64,000 bases of DNA from Paenibacillus tundrae. GTDB lineage: Bacteria; Bacillota; Bacilli; Paenibacillales; Paenibacillaceae. Positions 43,456 through 52,502 of the stretch are shown here, piece after piece. The notes beneath the pieces were generated by a model, which saw nothing but the letters and a program-made list of their open reading frames with translations, had not been told where the DNA came from and ran no database searches. Each line of letters starts with the position of its first letter. Position 1 is the first letter of the stretch. The DNA lies in assembly GCF_030812775.1 (NCBI RefSeq), contig NZ_JAUSTI010000001.1, positions 558,001 to 622,000 of the forward strand, in the 5' to 3' direction. The translations under genes and the position numbers were made by a program.

Positions 43456-43847
43456 GTAAAGTTGATCCGGCTGCATCATTGGCTAAGCTGCTTACGTCTC
43501 TGATCGAGCAAGCCATGAGCAATATACATTGCGGCACACCGTGTAAGGTGGTCAAGTTTGACGAGGCTGCATGTACAGCAGATGTACAACCCTTATTGCG
43601 GACATCTACAGATGATCCGGCCATGATCCTTAATGTGCAAGCATTGGGGCACAGATACAAAGTGGATGGAGTGGAAAAGGAGTATAAGCCTTCTCTTCGT
43701 CCAGGCGACGTTGTTATGGTGCAGTTTGCTGACAATGAGATACGTAATGCCTTGACTGGCTCTGTTGCAAAACCGGATACGTCCAGGTCACATGATCGAA
43801 ATGACGCTGTTATCGTGGGGGTGTTTGGATGCAGTCTCTTAGGCTGA
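43452..43847 (+). CDS. baseplate spike, Gp138 N-terminal type
   Basis: 131 residues from TTG 43452, GGAGG 7 bases upstream. OB-fold pattern TPCKVVKFDEAACTADVQPL and LRPGDVVMVQFADNEIRNAL as in Gp138-type spikes. Lacks a long beta-helix, so the spike is short. Confidence 0.68.
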   Translation: MSKVDPAASLAKLLTSLIEQAMSNIHCGTPCKVVKFDEAACTADVQPLLRTSTDDPAMILNVQALGHRYKVDGVEKEYKPSLRPGDVVMVQFADNEIRNALTGSVAKPDTSRSHDRNDAVIVGVFGCSLLG

Positions 43848-44194
43848 TCGATGGGGATATTCAATTTGATGAATTCGGTGAGCTGCTGCTAGTGGAGGAA
43901 ACGGAAGAGCTGGCGCAGTGCTGTGAGATATCGTTAGGCACGAGAACAGGCGAATGGTTTTTAAACCCGGAGTTAGGGATTGATTTTGATCTGTTTACCG
44001 GGAAGTCGGTGGACGAGGAAGAAATGAGGGACGAGCTTAACCGAGCGCTTCTAGATGATGAACGTATTGAGAGTGTGGAGGAAATCACCTTCAGTATTGA
44101 CCGGAGGGCTAGGGTTATGACGGTTGCTTTTGTAGCTACTGGCACCAATGGTGAAGTCATAGAGCAGGAGGGGGTGGAAATCGGTGTTGGATGA
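43829..44194 (+). CDS. baseplate wedge protein, gp25/XkdS-like
   Basis: 121 residues. LGTRTGEWFLNPELGIDFDLF is the hallmark of gp25-like/DUF2634 proteins. Lysozyme-fold baseplate component without catalytic role. Overlaps both neighbours. Confidence 0.8.
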   Translation: MQSLRLIDGDIQFDEFGELLLVEETEELAQCCEISLGTRTGEWFLNPELGIDFDLFTGKSVDEEEMRDELNRALLDDERIESVEEITFSIDRRARVMTVAFVATGTNGEVIEQEGVEIGVG

Positions 44195-45371
44195 AAACGG
44201 ATTTAAACGGAAGCGGTTTGTAGACCTGTTCGAAGAAATGGAAGACAAGGCCAAGGAAGCGTGGGGCGAGAAGGTGAACACTAGCGAGAAATCGCCTTTG
44301 GGTATCATCCTACGTATTGTGGCTTGGTTTATGTCTATTCTCCATGGATTGGCCGAGCAAGTATATTACAGTGGCTACGTAAACACAGCAAGCGGTAACA
44401 GCTTGGATCGATTGGGGCCGTATGTAGGTGTATCACGTATTCTGGATCAGTATGCAAGAGGCTCGGTTACATTGACTGGCACACCGGGATACACACAGGC
44501 AGAGGGGTTCTTAATTTCCACAGAAGGAGGCATCCAGTTTGAGACGCTTGATCCAGCCGTCTTTAACGCAGAAGGTAAAGCGATAGTACCTATTGAGGCT
44601 ATGGAGTCGGGTACAGGCAGCAACGTGTCTGCTGGACTAATTAGCGTGGTTGTCAATCCCAATCCTGATGTAACAGCAGTAACCAATACAACAGCTACAA
44701 CAGGTGGACGTGCTAAACAGACAGACCCAGAATTTCGTGAGCTGTTTGGTCTTTCAGTTGCAGGCGGTGGATCGGCAACAGGAGACAGCATAAGGGGAGC
44801 TGTATTGCGTGTTCCTGGCGTTCGTGCTGCGGCTGTCATTATTAATAGCTCTAAAGAAGTGGATTCGGCTGGGCGGCCTCCAAAGTCCTATCAGGTCTAC
44901 GTGCTTGGTGGGCAGGATTCGGAGATTGCAGCGGCCATTCTTGGTGTAGGCTCAGCCGGGATAGAGTCCTATGGGGATACAACTTTAGTTTTAAAGGATC
45001 TAAGCGGCAACAATCAACCTGTATCATTTTCTCGTGCTGAGGTGGTACCGATCCATATCAAGGCTCACATCTATAAAACTTCATCATATCCGGCAGATGG
45101 TGACGCACAGGTGGTTTCTGCACTGGCGCAGTTTATCGGTGGTACAGACTCAGATGGGACGGTATATGCAGGATTATCTATGAACGATGATGTTATCCTG
45201 ATGCGTCTGGTATCCACCATCTATAAGATTGCAGGGGTTGAGGATGTAACCTTGGAACTTTCACAGGATGGGACGACATTCACGGCGGCCAATATCCCGA
45301 TTGAAGTGTTCCAGGTTGCGCAGACTGCATCCGATTGGATTGAGGTGATTACAGATGATTTCAGCAACTGA
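44184..45371 (+). CDS. baseplate J-like protein
   Basis: 395 residues from GTG 44184. Baseplate_J features: GNSLDRLGPYVGVSR, VPIEAMESGTGSNVSAGLI, QTDPEFRELFGLSVAGGGSA. Forms the baseplate wedge that triggers sheath contraction. Confidence 0.88.
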   Translation: MLDENGFKRKRFVDLFEEMEDKAKEAWGEKVNTSEKSPLGIILRIVAWFMSILHGLAEQVYYSGYVNTASGNSLDRLGPYVGVSRILDQYARGSVTLTGTPGYTQAEGFLISTEGGIQFETLDPAVFNAEGKAIVPIEAMESGTGSNVSAGLISVVVNPNPDVTAVTNTTATTGGRAKQTDPEFRELFGLSVAGGGSATGDSIRGAVLRVPGVRAAAVIINSSKEVDSAGRPPKSYQVYVLGGQDSEIAAAILGVGSAGIESYGDTTLVLKDLSGNNQPVSFSRAEVVPIHIKAHIYKTSSYPADGDAQVVSALAQFIGGTDSDGTVYAGLSMNDDVILMRLVSTIYKIAGVEDVTLELSQDGTTFTAANIPIEVFQVAQTASDWIEVITDDFSN

Positions 45372-45996
45372 TTTAATCCGTAAATTAACCGATGTCTTCA
45401 CGAAAAATCCAGACAGTAACATTGGCAAATTACTACGTATCGTGAGTGAGTCAATCAATGAATTGAAGTCAGACCTGGAACAGATTGAACACTGGCGAGA
45501 CATTGACGAGGCGAAGGGTACAACCTTGGATCTGATCGGCGGCAACGTTGGTCAGAAACGCGGGGCGGCATCCGATGATGTGTATCGCATCATGATCAAG
45601 TCCAAAATTGCTCGTAATTTGAGCAAAGGGGACGTGAACACGATTATCCGGGTAATCGCTCTGGCCGTGGGTGCTAGTTACTCAGATATCAAAATCACTC
45701 AAAAGTTCCATGACCCACTAGACCCTGAACCGGCTGCAATATCGCTCATGCGTTTACCGCTTGAAAGGCTGGCTTCTTCCGGCATTGAGCTGAACCAGTT
45801 TGTACAGATCATAGCTAAAACGGTAGCGGCTGGCGTGAGTGTTCAGAGCGTTGAGCTTCAGGGCACGTTTGAGTTTGGCGGATTGCCAGAATCATACGAC
45901 TCAGCAACGGGATTTGGTGACGTTAATGATGCAACAATCGGCGGGGATCTGGGCGCAGTGTATCAAGCGAGTACCAATACAGATTTACCGATATAG
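45355..45996 (+). CDS. tail protein, XkdU/DUF2313-like
   Basis: 213 residues. N-terminal domain with AKGTTLDLIGGNVGQKRGAA, the usual signature for the gene after Baseplate_J. Links wedge and fibre. GAGGTG upstream inside the J gene. Confidence 0.75.
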   Translation: MISATDLIRKLTDVFTKNPDSNIGKLLRIVSESINELKSDLEQIEHWRDIDEAKGTTLDLIGGNVGQKRGAASDDVYRIMIKSKIARNLSKGDVNTIIRVIALAVGASYSDIKITQKFHDPLDPEPAAISLMRLPLERLASSGIELNQFVQIIAKTVAAGVSVQSVELQGTFEFGGLPESYDSATGFGDVNDATIGGDLGAVYQASTNTDLPI

Positions 45997-46011
45997 GAAG
46001 GAGTTGTTTAT

Positions 46012-47142
46012 GTGGCATTTACACAAAAACTGCCTGAGTGGAATGCAACAGGCGTAGAGCCTTCATCCGTTCAGAAACAGACGGGATTTCAACCAGGTAT
46101 GAAACCACCGGCTCAATGGTTCAACTGGCACTTAAACTGGAGTTACCTAGCGCTGAAGGAGCTGCAAGAAAAAGCGGCAGAGAAAAGCTATGTTGATACA
46201 GAATTTGAAACGATTAAAAACGATATTACTCAACTCCAAGAAGATGTCCAAAATGCTGACATCCCGGATGCTTCACTAACCGAAAAAGGTAAGACACAGT
46301 TGTCAAGTGCAACGGATAGCGAGTTGGAAGATAGAGCGTCTACTCCAAAAGCTGTTAAAGCGGCATATGATCGTGGCAGTGAAGGAGTGACGGCAGCTCA
46401 AACAGCCCAGACCATCATCAACAATAGAGATGGATACGGAACAACCACCAATAGCGGAAATGCCTATGCTGTCACTCTATCGCCTGCGCCTGGGGCATAT
46501 GTGGATGGGTTAAGAATCACTATTAAAATTAACGCCACGAATACTGGGGCTGTGACAATCAATATTAATGGACTCGGGGCGAAGAGTGTTCTTAAGTCAA
46601 ACGGTACTGCTATGACTGCAAATTCATTGCGGGCTAACTCGGTATATTCGCTGGTATACAATGGAACGGCTTTTATCTTACAGGGTGAAGGGGGTGAGTA
46701 TGGTACTGCGGTTGCTGGTGATGTCAGGGCGGGTAAGTCAATTGGCACAGATGCAGGATTAGTTACAGGCACACTAGCTGAGAGGGCAACCACAAGCATA
46801 ACGCCGAGTAATGCAGTTCAGAATTTTCCTGCTGGGATTTATCCTGCGTTTGCTGTTCAAGCGGCTCCTGTGCCTTCGATGAAGGTTTCATCCGGATTTG
46901 AAAGCATAAGCGTTCCCGTATCATCTACTGTAGCTATACCCAGGGTTCCTGGAACAAAAGTGTCCACTGAAATTTTAATATCTAATTATAGTCGTATAGT
47001 AACGTATTCTTCTGTTGCTGTTGATGTGGAAAATGATTGGACTGTAGCGGGACAGGGGGACGCAACTGATTTTATTTTTACAGCAACTAATCGAGGAACT
47101 AATTCGAGATCGTTTACTACATCGAGAAGAGCGGGGTTTTAA
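46012..47142 (+). CDS. tail fibre protein
   Basis: 376 residues from GTG 46012 (AGGAG 8 bases upstream). An N-terminal attachment part (about 1-60), one phage fibre repeat (LTEKGKTQLSSATDSELEDR followed by ASTPKAVKAAYD), then Thr/Ser/Ala-rich beta repeats. Host receptor recognition. No separate fibre chaperone is evident. Confidence 0.82.
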   Translation: MAFTQKLPEWNATGVEPSSVQKQTGFQPGMKPPAQWFNWHLNWSYLALKELQEKAAEKSYVDTEFETIKNDITQLQEDVQNADIPDASLTEKGKTQLSSATDSELEDRASTPKAVKAAYDRGSEGVTAAQTAQTIINNRDGYGTTTNSGNAYAVTLSPAPGAYVDGLRITIKINATNTGAVTININGLGAKSVLKSNGTAMTANSLRANSVYSLVYNGTAFILQGEGGEYGTAVAGDVRAGKSIGTDAGLVTGTLAERATTSITPSNAVQNFPAGIYPAFAVQAAPVPSMKVSSGFESISVPVSSTVAIPRVPGTKVSTEILISNYSRIVTYSSVAVDVENDWTVAGQGDATDFIFTATNRGTNSRSFTTSRRAGF

Positions 47143-47144
47143 TT

Positions 47145-47408
47145 ATGAATGAGTTGGAACAGTATATATATGATCATTATGACGTACAGGATATCAGTCC
47201 GGTGTTTGGGAAAGTAATCGTTTGGAACGAGTATATCCAAACTAGTTTTGAAGGTTTCAAGGATTTGTTTGGTGATATTATCATGGCTGGAATTGAAGCT
47301 GGATTATCCTTTCAGGAAATCAGTCAAAAAATGGTTATCGAGTCGATCAAAATGAATTATGGTCTGACGGAAGTAATTATTCATAGTAGCGGCGTATCAA
47401 TATTTTAA
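47145..47408 (+). CDS. small protein after tail fibre, unknown
   Basis: 87 residues, acidic, helical. Starts 2 bases after the fibre stop, GGGG upstream, and ends at a terminator. May assist fibre assembly; no motif seen. Confidence 0.5.
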   Translation: MNELEQYIYDHYDVQDISPVFGKVIVWNEYIQTSFEGFKDLFGDIIMAGIEAGLSFQEISQKMVIESIKMNYGLTEVIIHSSGVSIF

Positions 47409-47422
47409 TTATTAGATGTATC

Positions 47423-47451
47423 AAGCCCTCTGGAGTGGTCAGGGGGCTTTT
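47423..47451 (+). terminator. terminator closing tail operon
   Basis: AAGCCCTCTG (47423-47432) pairs with CAGGGGGCTT (47440-47449), followed by Ts. Confidence 0.75.
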
Positions 47452-47476
47452 CATATTGAGTTCAGGGGGAAATGAG

Positions 47477-47896
47477 TTGGAGACATTAGGTAAATGGATG
47501 GTGGCCGTAGTGGGTAGTGCAGCAACATATTTTTTTGGTGGTTGGTCTGGATTGCTTGGTGTGTTGCTGGTATTAATCATTTTTGATTATGTGACAGGCG
47601 TTGCAGCAGCCGGAGCAAGCGGAGAATTAAAAAGCAAAATTGGTATGATCGGGATTGCCCGGAAGGTGTTCATCTTTGCCATGGTCGCCGTGGGTCATTT
47701 GGTGGATGGCATCCTGGGAGATGGTCACTTATTCAGGGATACGGTCGCATATTTTTACATTGCAAACGAGCTATTGTCGTTGATCGAAAACGGCGGCAAA
47801 CTGGGCGCGCCAATTCCACCAGTAATCAAACAGGCGGTTGAGGTGCTAAAGGGCAAAGGCGGCAATAACGATAAAGGAGCTGGTACAAATGTTTAA
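47477..47896 (+). CDS. holin, phage_holin_4/TcdE type
   Basis: 139 residues from TTG 47477 (AGGGGGAAATGAG upstream). Three or four membrane segments (ATYFFGGWSGLLGVLLVLII, FDYVTGVAAAGASGELKSKI, VFIFAMVAVGHLVDGIL); FDYVTG is typical for this holin family. Forms membrane holes at lysis. Overlaps the endolysin by 8 bases. Confidence 0.85.
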   Translation: METLGKWMVAVVGSAATYFFGGWSGLLGVLLVLIIFDYVTGVAAAGASGELKSKIGMIGIARKVFIFAMVAVGHLVDGILGDGHLFRDTVAYFYIANELLSLIENGGKLGAPIPPVIKQAVEVLKGKGGNNDKGAGTNV

Positions 47897-48512
47897 AATA
47901 TCTAAGGTGGGCATTGATCTGATTAAATCTTTTGAAGGCTGCAAGTTGACTGCGTACAAGCCATACGCACATGAGGAATATTGGACAATCGGCTGGGGGC
48001 ATTATGGGTCTGATGTAAAACCAGGACAAACAATTACTCAAGCACAGGCGGACGCTATGTTAATTTCAGATCTGGCTAGGTATGAAGCATACGTAAACAA
48101 CCCGGTCTATGTACCTCTTACTAATAAGTTGAATCAGAACCAGTTCGATGCGCTGGTAAGCTTCTGTTACAACACTGGTCAATCTAACCTGAAAAAGCTT
48201 TGCGTTGCGCCGCGTACACTGGCTCAAATTGCCGCAAAGATGCCAGAATATAATAAGGCAGGGGGTAAAGTGTCAAACGGACTGGTGAGGCGCAGGAAGG
48301 CCGAGGTTACTTTGTTCAACTCTCCTGTTAAGGAAACGCCTAGACCGGAGAACGAAGTAACTGCTTTAGTAAACGGCAAGGAGATTGAGGGGGCTATACT
48401 TATCGGAGGCACAGTCTTGATACCCTTGAGAGCTGCGGGGAATAACATCCCAGGAGCTGAGGTCAAGTGGGATAAAGAAACGTTGACAGCAAGACTAGAC
48501 ACACCAAAATAA
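47889..48512 (+). CDS. endolysin, GH24 lysozyme with copper-amine-oxidase-like C-terminal domain
   Basis: 207 residues. T4-type lysozyme domain (1-150) with catalytic Glu16 (KSFEGCKLTAY) and TIGWGHYG. The C-terminal domain (about 155-207; VNGKEIEGAILIGGTVLIPL, then EVKWDKETLTARL) has the Cu_amine_oxidN1 stalk fold also found in the host amidases at 54132 and 55803. It cleaves glycan strands at lysis; the stalk domain probably binds wall material. Confidence 0.88.
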   Translation: MFKISKVGIDLIKSFEGCKLTAYKPYAHEEYWTIGWGHYGSDVKPGQTITQAQADAMLISDLARYEAYVNNPVYVPLTNKLNQNQFDALVSFCYNTGQSNLKKLCVAPRTLAQIAAKMPEYNKAGGKVSNGLVRRRKAEVTLFNSPVKETPRPENEVTALVNGKEIEGAILIGGTVLIPLRAAGNNIPGAEVKWDKETLTARLDTPK

Positions 48513-48533
48513 TCCCAATCGCTTGGTAATACA

Positions 48534-48573
48534 AAAGCCCTACCAGCTACGATGCTGATAGGGCTTTATTTTT
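48534..48573 (+). terminator. terminator after lysis genes
   Basis: AAAGCCCTA(c)CAGC (48534-48547) pairs with GCTG(a)TAGGGCTTT (48554-48567) before a T-rich tract. Confidence 0.88.
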
Positions 48574-48600
48574 ATTTAAACATCTTTTTATTTAAACATC
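48569..48600. repeat. perfect 16-bp tandem duplication
   Basis: TTTTTATTTAAACATC occurs at 48569-48584 and again at 48585-48600. The copy junction lies at the stop codon of the minus-strand small gene. Confidence 0.9.
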
Positions 48601-48791
48601 TTTTTAATTAAACTAGTGAGACTGAACGTTGTTTTATTGTACACCTTGTTGTATAAAGCTCGTTTCGGATTACGGAGCCATCCATAACCTCTCGGCATTT
48701 TCAGCCCTGATCGGTGTACGATTTGACGCTTAATGCTTGTGCGAGCTGACAGGCGCTTTTTTAGACTAGACTTCCGTAATCCGATTTTCAT
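48588..48791 (-). CDS. small basic protein, unknown
   Basis: 67 residues, strongly basic (MKIGLRKSSLKKRLSARTS; MPRGYGWLRNPKRALYNKVY). GGAGGTAGCC precedes ATG. I recall similar short basic proteins in Firmicute genomes and prophages, with no assigned function. Possibly RNA- or DNA-binding. Confidence 0.62.
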   Translation of the reverse strand: MKIGLRKSSLKKRLSARTSIKRQIVHRSGLKMPRGYGWLRNPKRALYNKVYNKTTFSLTSLIKKMFK

Positions 48792-48809
48792 TAGAGGCTA
48801 CCTCCGATA

Positions 48810-49316
48810 TTACTTAAGATTGTCTACTGCGTATTGCGCTTCTTCTGCGGTGAACTTCTCTCCATACTCAGATGTTAATTGATCATAGATTCCCGAATCT
48901 GACATGTTCATAGTCTCTGCATAGTTTTGTGCGGCTTTCAAAGCATTCTCATTCCAGTCAGCCACAATGTTATCAATTGCATATTGAGCAGCTTCATCGG
49001 GGAACCCTTCTCCATACTCAGATGTTAACTGATCATATATGCCTGCCTTGGACATGTGCATAGTTTCAGAGTATGATTCTGCGGATCTCAATGCGGCTTT
49101 ATATTCCCGTGGAACGTTATCTTCTTCCTTCTCGACTACTTCTTCAGCTTTAACTTCTTCTTTCTGTGTTTCTTCTGTCGATGCTGCTACTGTTTCTGTT
49201 GCTGGAGCTTCAGCTTTAGTTTCTGTAGTAGATGATGTACTTGCTGTTTCCGTTCCACAAGCTGACAAGGCTGCTGCAAGCATTAGAGCGGATAGTAATA
49301 GCATTGCTTTTCTCAA
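48810..49316 (-). CDS. Ltp-family surface lipoprotein, likely superinfection exclusion
   Basis: 168 residues from TTG 49316 with AGGAGG 7 bases upstream. Signal peptide with lipobox LSAC (Cys20), a Glu/Thr/Ala-rich linker (21-68), and two repeats (about 70-118, 122-168), each ending in GIYDQLTSEYGE and an Ala-rich helix. This is the layout of prophage Ltp of Streptococcus thermophilus phage TP-J34, which blocks DNA injection by related phages. Position beside attR and reverse orientation fit lysogenic conversion. Confidence 0.8.
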   Translation of the reverse strand: MRKAMLLLSALMLAAALSACGTETASTSSTTETKAEAPATETVAASTEETQKEEVKAEEVVEKEEDNVPREYKAALRSAESYSETMHMSKAGIYDQLTSEYGEGFPDEAAQYAIDNIVADWNENALKAAQNYAETMNMSDSGIYDQLTSEYGEKFTAEEAQYAVDNLK

Positions 49317-49391
49317 GGTAATTCCTCCTATGTATTAGATAGAAATAGTCTATCAGACCTAGGAAGATGTTTCTAGATTTATTTGAAACAA

Positions 49392-49491
49392 TTTACAAAA
49401 ATGTCGATTTGGGTTACTATGAAACTATAAATCCGAAAGAATCGGTGAAAAGGGCGTTGCTAGCATTTTGCTGGTAGTGCCCTTTTTTTTT
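49392..49491 (+). ncRNA. possible small RNA with own promoter and terminator
   Basis: TTTACA (49392-49397), 17-base spacer, TACTAT (49415-49420), then a CCGA/TCGG hairpin and a terminator: AAAGGGC with inner GCTAGCA pairs to GCCCTTT and nine Ts (49448-49491). A transcript of about 65 bases starting near 49427 would contain no ORF of note. It could instead be an attenuated leader for the gene at 49555. Confidence 0.55.
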
Positions 49492-49554
49492 GCATAAATT
49501 AATTGAATAAGGAGAAGATAGTTACAGTGATAGAGAAAAGGGGAGGTACATAAA

Positions 49555-49908
49555 ATGAAAGATAAAGATCAATTCGTTGATCAATTGATGCAATTAATAG
49601 AGAAATACATAGATGAGCAAGCAGAGGTACGTTTTAAAAAAGAGATGATTTCCTTAGCAGTTAATCCGCCAGAGAGAAATGATTCAGGAGTGAATACAAG
49701 TACAGCTCTACAAGAATTACCTGAAATACTGAGCGCTCAACATATAGCGGATTATCTGAGTATTTCACGTAAGAAAGTATATGAATTGTTTCAGAGAAAT
49801 AACTCTAATGGCGGTATCCCTAACTTCTCCATTGGAGCAACAAGGAGGGTAGATAAAATTGATTTGCTAAAATGGATTGAAAAATTGAAAACAGAAACGA
49901 CACTATAA
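49555..49908 (+). CDS. helix-turn-helix protein, excisionase-like
   Basis: 117 residues, GGGAGG 8 bases before ATG. The C-terminal half is a MerR/Xis-like domain (LSAQHIADYLSISRKKVYEL, then GATRRVDKIDLLKWIE); the N-terminal half is a charged helix. A second excisionase-type protein in the same prophage; one may be Xis and the other a regulator. Confidence 0.68.
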   Translation: MKDKDQFVDQLMQLIEKYIDEQAEVRFKKEMISLAVNPPERNDSGVNTSTALQELPEILSAQHIADYLSISRKKVYELFQRNNSNGGIPNFSIGATRRVDKIDLLKWIEKLKTETTL

Positions 49909-49971
49909 AGCTTTTTAAGAACCTGTTAAGTTCAAATAAACGAAAAAAACTTTATGGCAGGAGGATTTTGA

Positions 49972-50697
49972 ATGGAGTACATCCTTCGTGAAACTGATAT
50001 TTTTGATCCAAAACTTGCTGATAAATTTTATGATTTGTTTAAAGATGATCTAGAGCTGTTTGAGGATGATAAATATTACAATCTCACTGTAAGTTTCCAT
50101 GTGAATTCGAATGACCATTTAACTAGCTTTATGAAATTCGAACTACCTCCTCTAGAAAAGAAAATCACCAGAAAGAATAGTGACTACGAGAAGGAAAAAA
50201 AATATGATGTATTGAGTTATCAATTAAAAGAACTTGAGGATATTTTGGTTATTAATGATATTAAATTCCATATGTCCACGATTCAAGGTGAAGAGTTAGA
50301 ATTCACAGATAACATTAAGATAGTGATATTAGAAAATGAGCCAAAGAACAACACTAACAAGAACGGTAAGAAGAAACTTTGGATATGTCGCTCAATCATG
50401 CCTAGCAGGCCTTATACAACTAGTCTAATCAATGATTTCTATGCGAAAAGAATGAATAAACTGTATCATAGATTCTTTAGTATAATAAAAGATAAAAAAA
50501 TTATCTCTGAGATTTTAGAAGTTGAAGAAACACAAGATATTAATTTGCTTTTTAAAGCATTCATTGAACAATATGGCGATTTGTGGATGACAACAGAAGA
50601 AAGAGAAAAAGAATTAATCAATAAATTGAAAAACAGATGCTTAGAAGTTTTACAAAAATATATAGATGAAGAACAGAAACAAAATGATGATATTTAA
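49972..50697 (+). CDS. unknown protein at prophage right end
   Basis: 241 residues, soluble, rich in Lys, Glu, Asp, Asn. GGCAGGAGG precedes ATG. No motif recognised. AT-rich, outside the late operon, ended by its own terminator: typical of lysogenic cargo. Confidence 0.62.
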   Translation: MEYILRETDIFDPKLADKFYDLFKDDLELFEDDKYYNLTVSFHVNSNDHLTSFMKFELPPLEKKITRKNSDYEKEKKYDVLSYQLKELEDILVINDIKFHMSTIQGEELEFTDNIKIVILENEPKNNTNKNGKKKLWICRSIMPSRPYTTSLINDFYAKRMNKLYHRFFSIIKDKKIISEILEVEETQDINLLFKAFIEQYGDLWMTTEEREKELINKLKNRCLEVLQKYIDEEQKQNDDI

Positions 50698-50716
50698 CTG
50701 AGTAATGATTTAATGT

Positions 50717-50748
50717 AGACACCCCTATATCTTAGATGTGGGGTGTCT
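50717..50748 (+). terminator. terminator at prophage right end
   Basis: AGACACCCC (50717-50725) pairs with GGGGTGTCT (50740-50748), T-rich after. It may protect leuCD from phage read-through. Confidence 0.75.
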
Positions 50749-50784
50749 CTTATTTATTTCTGTCGCCACTAAGCGAACCTATTT

Positions 50785-50802
50785 GGGGACGGATTGGGGA
50801 CT
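50785..50802. repeat. GGGGAC tandem repeat, right arm
   Basis: GGGGACGGATTGGGGACT, one mismatch from 14316-14333 in the same orientation. Candidate integrase arm site. Confidence 0.55.
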
Positions 50803-50905
50803 AAATGTACATTAAAGGACAATTTTTTCCCTTATACCACCTCATTCCCCAAAGTGATAAACATCTATAGACCAATATTTGTACGTATTTGCCCCAAACC
50901 ACCCT

Positions 50906-50920
50906 ATAGGATAAAGCTAT
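50906..50920. promoter_or_regulatory. candidate LysR-type operator at right prophage junction
   Basis: ATAGGATAAAGCTAT keeps the ATAG-N7-CTAT dyad seen at the left junction. The ATAG half is phage-derived and the CTAT half belongs to the attachment core, so leuC keeps an operator-like site after integration. Confidence 0.5.
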
Positions 50921-50935
50921 TACATCTATAGATAT
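50917..50935. other. attR core
   Basis: CTATTACATCTATAGATAT, identical to 14242-14260. Chromosomal sequence and the leuC leader follow; the -10-like TATTAT begins within the core's last bases (50932-50937). Confidence 0.9.
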
Positions 50936-51050
50936 TATATCTTGGAACAATGAAGGGACGAGTGATATATTTATGTCATTCAAGAGCTTCACTGATGTGA
51001 ACGAAACAAGAGGCTCTTCCAAGGAACGAACTTATAATGAGGTGAAAATG

Positions 51051-52472
<1,422 letters not shown>

Positions 52473-52502
52473 TTGTAACGAACAGAAGGGAGAACGGATC
52501 AC

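Larger units (their letters stand above)
14242..50935. mobile_element. apparently complete prophage with HK97-type head and contractile tail
   Basis: Bounded by the 19-base direct repeat CTATTACATCTATAGATAT. It carries integration, immunity, replication, packaging, head, contractile tail, lysis and lysogenic conversion modules in normal temperate-phage order, 36,675 bp from core to core. No broken structural gene was seen. It splits lysR from leuC without disrupting a coding sequence. Confidence 0.93.
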
